From UBA3907 sp033810155 (GTDB taxonomy: Bacteria; Bacillota; Sulfobacillia; Fermentithermobacillales; Fermentithermobacillaceae): a DNA stretch of 37,547 nucleotides. Shown here piece after piece: positions 33,768 to 37,547 of this stretch. The stretch is from contig JAPXKJ010000008.1 of NCBI GenBank assembly GCA_033810155.1, positions 1-37,547 on the forward strand, read 5' to 3'. A program made the position numbers and the translations under genes. The notes beneath the pieces are model-generated. The model was not told the DNA's origin, made no database searches, and worked only from the letters and a program-made list of their open reading frames with translations. Each line of letters starts with the position of its first letter. Position 1 is the stretch's first letter.

Positions 33768-34184
33768 ATGATCCAGGTTACGGTGCATCAGATAGGACTG
33801 GATCAGAATAGCGATCAAGCTGTCATTTTGCTCGGAGATCTGACGAGAACCACTTTCATACCGATTTGGGTGAGAACCTCAGAAGCTACGGCTATTGCCT
33901 TTCCGATTCAGGGCATCCAGTCTCCTAGGCCTATGACTGCCGATTTAGTGGTCAAGGTAATTGACGAGTTTGAAGCAGACGTGGTTATGGTGGTTGTAAA
34001 TGACATTCGAGATGATATCTTCTACGCATCTCTGGTTCTCAGTAAAGACGGAAGACTAATCGAGATCGATTGCAGGCCTTCAGACGCCATCGCTGTTGCT
34101 TTGAGAAAATCCGCTCCAATATATGTGGAAGAAAAAGTCATGGTAGAAGCAGGTATATCGGGTGACGAGTCTGAAATTCAATGA
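33768..34184 (+). CDS. bifunctional nuclease family protein (DUF151)
   Basis: A 138-aa protein of the BFN/DUF151 family: VILLGDLTRTTFIPIWVRTSEATAIAF and the conserved DCRPSDAIAVALRKSAPIYVEEKVM. Plant and bacterial members were reported to have RNase/DNase activity; the role in bacteria is poorly defined. AAGGGGG precedes the ATG. The gene follows the hexomutase by 15 nt and overlaps dusB by 23 nt, so the three are likely co-transcribed. Confidence 0.88.
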   Translation: MIQVTVHQIGLDQNSDQAVILLGDLTRTTFIPIWVRTSEATAIAFPIQGIQSPRPMTADLVVKVIDEFEADVVMVVVNDIRDDIFYASLVLSKDGRLIEIDCRPSDAIAVALRKSAPIYVEEKVMVEAGISGDESEIQ

Positions 34185-35157
34185 AATTCATCCCTTACAT
34201 TTTGGCAACTTATCTATCTGGCCTCCATTCCTTGTTGCCCCTATGGCAGGTTATACTGACCCGTTATACAGGGAAATTCTGAGGGAGGCTGGCTGCCCTT
34301 ATTGCTACACAGAGATGATCAGCTCAAAAGGGCTAATTCAAAATGGCCCTAATACTTTACGCCTCTTACATCATTCGGAAACTGATGAACCGCTCGCAGT
34401 CCAGATTTTTGGGGAGGATCCCGAAGAAATCTCCCAAGCCATCAAGATAATACGAGATTCAGGAGCCGTCTTTGAAGCAATAGACATAAATATGGGGTGC
34501 CCCGCTAGGAAGATCGTTTCCCAAGGAGCCGGAGGAGCTCTTTTGAAAGATGTATCTAGAGCCAAAGAGATCGTGGAGGCGGCAAAGTCTGCTACTTCCC
34601 TGCCTGTTTCCGTGAAGATGCGCACAGGTTGGGATAGACACGAGGATGCGTTTGACTTTGCGGAAAGTCTTGTTGTCTCGGGCGCAGATATGTTAGTTAT
34701 ACACGGAAGAACTGTGACTCAGGGATATAGCGGAACTGCAGACTGGTCTGTGATATCGGAAATTGCGAGTTCATTGAAAGTTCCCGTCGTTGGCAATGGC
34801 GATATTGAGTCGCCTGAGCAAGGACTTGCGCGTCTTGTGAGCAGCCGTTGTTCAGGGGTTATGGTAGGTAGAGGTGTTTTAGGAAATCCGTTTTTTTGGA
34901 GGCGTCTTAACCTAATACTAGATGGCAAGACGCCGCGTCAGCCTACAAATGCAGAGAGAATCGAGAGCGCTCGAGACCATTTGAGTCGTGCAATAAGGGC
35001 AAACGGAGAGGGATATGCGCTAAAAGACCTTAAGAAGCACCTCAGCTTCTATTTCAAGGGCATGCGTGGCGCACCTGTGGCAAGGGAGCGCATCAATCGT
35101 GCGTCGTCTCTTTCAGACATTTTATCTGCTATAGATGAGATTGCCTCTTTCGGGTAA
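34162..35157 (+). CDS. dusB: tRNA-dihydrouridine synthase B
   Basis: A 331-aa flavoenzyme that reduces specific uridines in the tRNA D-loop to dihydrouridine with FMN and NAD(P)H. The TIM-barrel start is LVAPMAGYTDPLYREI; the catalytic Cys113 is in INMGCPARKIVSQGAGGALL; FMN contacts are in VKMRTGW, HGRTVTQGYSG and VGNGDI, and VGRGVLGNPFFW binds the phosphate. GTG 34162 lies inside the end of the DUF151 gene; an upstream AGG is weak. In Bacillus dusB also lies in the tilS-ftsH-coaX neighbourhood, before lysS, which is absent here. Confidence 0.94.
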   Translation: MTSLKFNEIHPLHFGNLSIWPPFLVAPMAGYTDPLYREILREAGCPYCYTEMISSKGLIQNGPNTLRLLHHSETDEPLAVQIFGEDPEEISQAIKIIRDSGAVFEAIDINMGCPARKIVSQGAGGALLKDVSRAKEIVEAAKSATSLPVSVKMRTGWDRHEDAFDFAESLVVSGADMLVIHGRTVTQGYSGTADWSVISEIASSLKVPVVGNGDIESPEQGLARLVSSRCSGVMVGRGVLGNPFFWRRLNLILDGKTPRQPTNAERIESARDHLSRAIRANGEGYALKDLKKHLSFYFKGMRGAPVARERINRASSLSDILSAIDEIASFG

Positions 35158-35243
35158 CACTATCTGTATTTGCTGTTGGTTTCCCCACTAAAACAGCGCG
35201 CAGTCTCTAGCCATTTCGGACAAATTCGAAGCGTTGATTTTTG

Positions 35244-35272
35244 TTGCCGCGTGCTTTACACAGTGATATTAT
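35244..35272 (+). promoter_or_regulatory. promoter of HTH regulator operon
   Basis: TTGCCG (35244-35249), exactly 17 bp, TATTAT (35267-35272). It lies 36 bp before the TTG start of the regulator and overlaps no other gene. Confidence 0.7.
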
Positions 35273-35274
35273 AT

Positions 35275-35292
35275 GTACACAATATTGTGCAC
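35275..35292. promoter_or_regulatory. palindromic operator at the transcription start
   Basis: GTACACAATATTGTGCAC is a palindrome with one mismatched base pair (8 of 9 pairs match). It covers the predicted start (about 35279) and ends right before the ribosome site, so binding there would block transcription. The best candidate ligand is the HTH protein encoded next. Confidence 0.7.
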
Positions 35293-35307
35293 AAGGCGGT
35301 GGCTTGG

Positions 35308-35838
35308 TTGGAGTTCGTTAGGATCGGGGACAAAGTGGTGAGCAGGCAGAAAATAGATCAAGCCATTGATGAGATCATAAACTTGCGTGCGCAAGGTATG
35401 TCTCAGGCAGAAGTTTCCGCCAAAACAGGCGTTGACAGGACCTTCATTTCGCGTTTGGAAACCTTGGGTGAAGTACGCAAAGGTGGTTCAATTGCGATCA
35501 TAGGTTTCCCCATATCTAATTGTGATGAGATTCGGGATTTGGCTAAGGAAGAAGGAGTGGAGTTCACTCTGCTTATGAACGACACAGAACGGTGGGATTG
35601 GGTCAAACGCAAAAGCGGGACAGATCTTCTAAACGAGCTTCTTTGGATTATTGCACAGGTAAGGACCTATGAGAAAGTCATCCTCATAGGTTCGGATAGA
35701 CGCCTTGATCTCATGAGAGGTCTTCTTGATAGAGGCACAGATGTTTTTTCTATAGTAATCGGAAAGTCGCCTATGACCGGAGATGTTCAGATAAATCCTG
35801 AATCTTTGCGGCAGATGATTAGAGAGATAAGGGGTTAA
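35308..35838 (+). CDS. HTH transcriptional regulator with unknown C-terminal domain
   Basis: A 176-aa protein with a helix-turn-helix around residues 29-54 (QGMSQAEVSAKTGVDRTFIS), Xre-like, followed by a domain of about 115 residues (IAIIGFPISNCDEIRDLA, then VEFTLLMNDTERWDW and a hydrophobic VILIGSDRRLDLMRGLLD) that I do not recognise as a standard effector domain. TTG 35308 has AAGGCGGTGG about 6 nt upstream; the frame is open from 35170, but that part precedes the promoter. It heads a unit with the next two genes, under a promoter with a palindromic operator, suggesting autorepression. Its signal is not known. Confidence 0.78.
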   Translation: MEFVRIGDKVVSRQKIDQAIDEIINLRAQGMSQAEVSAKTGVDRTFISRLETLGEVRKGGSIAIIGFPISNCDEIRDLAKEEGVEFTLLMNDTERWDWVKRKSGTDLLNELLWIIAQVRTYEKVILIGSDRRLDLMRGLLDRGTDVFSIVIGKSPMTGDVQINPESLRQMIREIRG

Positions 35839-35851
35839 GGGAGGTATTTAG

Positions 35852-36781
35852 GTGAAACACGTAGTAAGCGTCAGCCTTGGTTCATCAAAGAGAAATAAGC
35901 GCACTGAACAAGAGTTTCTTGGCGAAAAAACGATCGTTGAGCGAATTGGAACTGACGGTTCTATTGAAAAGGCTATAGAGATAATAAAGGAACTAGACGG
36001 CAAGGTGGATGCTTTTGGAATGGGTGGAATTGACCTCTACGTATCGTGTGGCAAAAAGAGGTACATTCTAAAAGACGCCATACCTATCGCACAGGCCGCA
36101 CAGAAAACTCCCATCGTAGACGGCTCAAGGCTCAAGGGTACTTTGGAGAGAAGAGTCATACAGTACCTAGACCGAGAGCTTAACGTTCCGTTCGATGAGA
36201 AGAAGGTGCTTTTGGTCAGCGGTATGGACCGTTTTGGTATGGCCGAAGCCTTACAGGAAACAGGATGCGATCTAGTTTTGGGCGACCTCGTCTTTATCCT
36301 TAATATTCCTATTCCTCTAAGGTCCCTGAGCGCTCTTGACAAGATAGCGAGGGCGGTTGCTCCTATCGTAGTGAAGCTTCCTTTTTCCATGCTCTATCCC
36401 ACAGGGGAAAAGCAAGACACGGTGCAATCCAAAAAGTCGGTGCATACCAAGTTCTACAATGAAGCTGATATCATCGCGGGCGACTTTTTGCTGGTGAAAA
36501 AGCACATGCCTGAGGACATGAGCGGAAAATCGATTATCACGAACACAGTTACCGCGGAAGATGTGGATATGCTCCGCAAACGGGGATTGAGCACTCTCAT
36601 AACTACTACGCCTGAGATGGACGGCCGTTCCTTTGGAACAAATGTCATGGAAGCCCTTATCGTCGCTCTTCTCAAGAAGATGCCTGAAGAGATCACAGAT
36701 GACGAGATAAACGAGCTTCTGGATAGGCTCAATTTTAAGCCTAGGATTGAGGTGCTAAACCCACCCTCCTTAATCCCATGA
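35852..36781 (+). CDS. conserved protein, annotated in relatives as quinate 5-dehydrogenase
   Basis: A 309-aa soluble protein. I recall homologues in Clostridia carrying the name quinate 5-dehydrogenase, but I see no shikimate-dehydrogenase-type GxGGxA loop in it, so that name is doubtful. Visible segments: FLGEKTIVERIGTDGSIEKA, KVDAFGMGGIDLYV, a glycine-containing VLLVSGMDRFGMAEAL, and SLSALDKIARAVAPIVVKLPF. No transmembrane segments or signal. GTG 35852 has AGGGAGGT 7 nt upstream. It lies between the HTH regulator and an acyl-ACP-reductase-like gene, so a role with that enzyme is likely. Function unproven. Confidence 0.6.
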   Translation: MKHVVSVSLGSSKRNKRTEQEFLGEKTIVERIGTDGSIEKAIEIIKELDGKVDAFGMGGIDLYVSCGKKRYILKDAIPIAQAAQKTPIVDGSRLKGTLERRVIQYLDRELNVPFDEKKVLLVSGMDRFGMAEALQETGCDLVLGDLVFILNIPIPLRSLSALDKIARAVAPIVVKLPFSMLYPTGEKQDTVQSKKSVHTKFYNEADIIAGDFLLVKKHMPEDMSGKSIITNTVTAEDVDMLRKRGLSTLITTTPEMDGRSFGTNVMEALIVALLKKMPEEITDDEINELLDRLNFKPRIEVLNPPSLIP

Positions 36782-36840
36782 GCACGAGATGACGCAAGTA
36801 TGAACTCAAAATTTGGAAGCACGAAGGAAGTGACGCGCTA

Positions 36841-37547
36841 GTGGGTACATTTGCCTTCATCATTCATCCCATTGATGTGAGCGATGTAGCAAGAAAGTTT
36901 CCCGTAAGTAGGTATATACCGTCGGGTCTTGTTGAAAGAGCAATTTCCCATCTTAAGCCGTTTAAAGTATCCGAGATAAATGGCGTAAGGTCGAGATATG
37001 GTACCGCAAATGGCTACTTTGTGACATGCCCGCTCACGCCACGTATGATGATGAGCATGCCCGAAGACAAGGTAATGGCGAAAATCATAGATTCGGCGAA
37101 GCTTGCACAAGATTTGGGTGCCAAGGTTGTTGGTCTAGGTGCCTTCACATCAGTTGTAGGCGATGCCGGTGTTACAATCAGCAAGAATGTAGACATAGCA
37201 GTAACAACCGGAAACAGCTATACTGTCTACACTGCCATAGAGGCGACCCTCAAGGCAGCAGAGTTAATGGAAATCGATATGGATGACGCCAACGTGCTCG
37301 TTTTAGGGGCAACGGGTTCTATCGGGCGTGTTCTTTCGCTGATCCTTTCAGACCACGGTTTCAAACTTATCCTCGCTTCGAGAAATATCGATAAACTAAA
37401 TGAAGTTGCACGTGCAGTTGAGGAACGTTCTGGCACAACGCCTTACGTTACTACGGACACCAGGGAAGCCTTGAGACAGGCCGACGTGGTTCTTTGTGTA
37501 AGTTCGGCGGTAGAGGCAATAGTACATCCTTCCGATTTGCGGACTGG
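36841..37547 (+). CDS. acyl-ACP reductase-like / shikimate dehydrogenase-like oxidoreductase, partial
   Basis: The frame is open from GTG 36841 to the window end (235 codons, incomplete at the 3' end). The N-terminus FAFIIHP is followed by LGAKVVGLGAFTSVVG (98-107 core), TTGNSYTVYTAIEA (122-135) and the Rossmann loop LGATGSIGRVLSLIL (GATGSIG at 156-162). This combination resembles cyanobacterial long-chain acyl-ACP reductase (AAR) and related proteins named shikimate/quinate dehydrogenase-like. The catalytic Cys of AAR lies beyond residue 235 and cannot be checked. GAAGGAAGTGA lies about 9 nt upstream. It probably follows the preceding gene in one operon. Confidence 0.7.
   Translation, partial: MGTFAFIIHPIDVSDVARKFPVSRYIPSGLVERAISHLKPFKVSEINGVRSRYGTANGYFVTCPLTPRMMMSMPEDKVMAKIIDSAKLAQDLGAKVVGLGAFTSVVGDAGVTISKNVDIAVTTGNSYTVYTAIEATLKAAELMEIDMDDANVLVLGATGSIGRVLSLILSDHGFKLILASRNIDKLNEVARAVEERSGTTPYVTTDTREALRQADVVLCVSSAVEAIVHPSDLRT

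Noticed and set aside
35170..35307. N-terminal extension of the HTH regulator
   Set aside because: It precedes and includes the promoter and operator; TTG 35308 follows a good ribosome site.

Overview
The window looks like a chromosomal segment of an anaerobic, fermentative Bacillota (Clostridia- or Limnochordia-like). Support: strong AGGAGG-type ribosome sites, frequent TTG and GTG starts, a BlaR1/BlaI pair, the paired M16-like proteins YmfF/YmfH, formate-THF ligase next to histidine-degradation genes, and a core gene order (yabR, tilS, ftsH, coaX, dusB) matching the order of these genes near the origin of Bacillus subtilis. The genus cannot be read from the sequence. Accessory genes are inserted between the core genes. 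No CRISPR array, complete transposon or prophage is present.

Layout. 1-3.7 kb: S1-domain protein, tRNA-Leu(UAA), a creatininase-family hydrolase (-) and an S9 prolyl-oligopeptidase-family peptidase (+). 3.7-6.4 kb: a decayed island of about 2.4 kb lies between two identical tRNA-Lys(CUU) copies. It holds a truncated IS256-type transposase, an ABC-2 exporter (ATPase and permease) and a broken radical SAM gene. The right-hand tRNA-Lys is in an operon with tRNA-Met behind a clear promoter. 6.4-13.5 kb: mostly minus-strand accessory genes: GNAT acetyltransferase, a lipoprotein (+), BlaR1-like sensor protease and BlaI-like repressor with a three-half-site operator, a membrane diguanylate cyclase and a fumarate-reductase-type flavoprotein.

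13.7-20.9 kb (+): metallo-beta-lactamase-fold hydrolase, threonine synthase, DUF1538 membrane protein with a short PII-like partner, tilS and ftsH, closed by a terminator. 21.0-24.5 kb: methyltransferase and the ymfF/ymfH pair. 24.5-29.5 kb: hutH, hutI, a small membrane protein and fhs. These fit histidine catabolism feeding one-carbon units to tetrahydrofolate, but urocanase (hutU) and a formimino-transfer enzyme are absent here. 29.5-35.2 kb: P1-family peptidase, ECF transporter S component (possibly for pantothenate, because coaX follows), coaX, phosphohexomutase, bifunctional-nuclease-family protein and dusB.

35.2-37.5 kb: a new transcription unit with a consensus-like promoter and a near-perfect 18-bp palindrome across the predicted start. 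It encodes an HTH regulator with an unfamiliar C-terminal domain, a conserved protein of uncertain function, and an NAD(P)-binding protein resembling cyanobacterial acyl-ACP reductase that runs off the window. This unit and the tRNA-Lys island are the best candidates for something undescribed.
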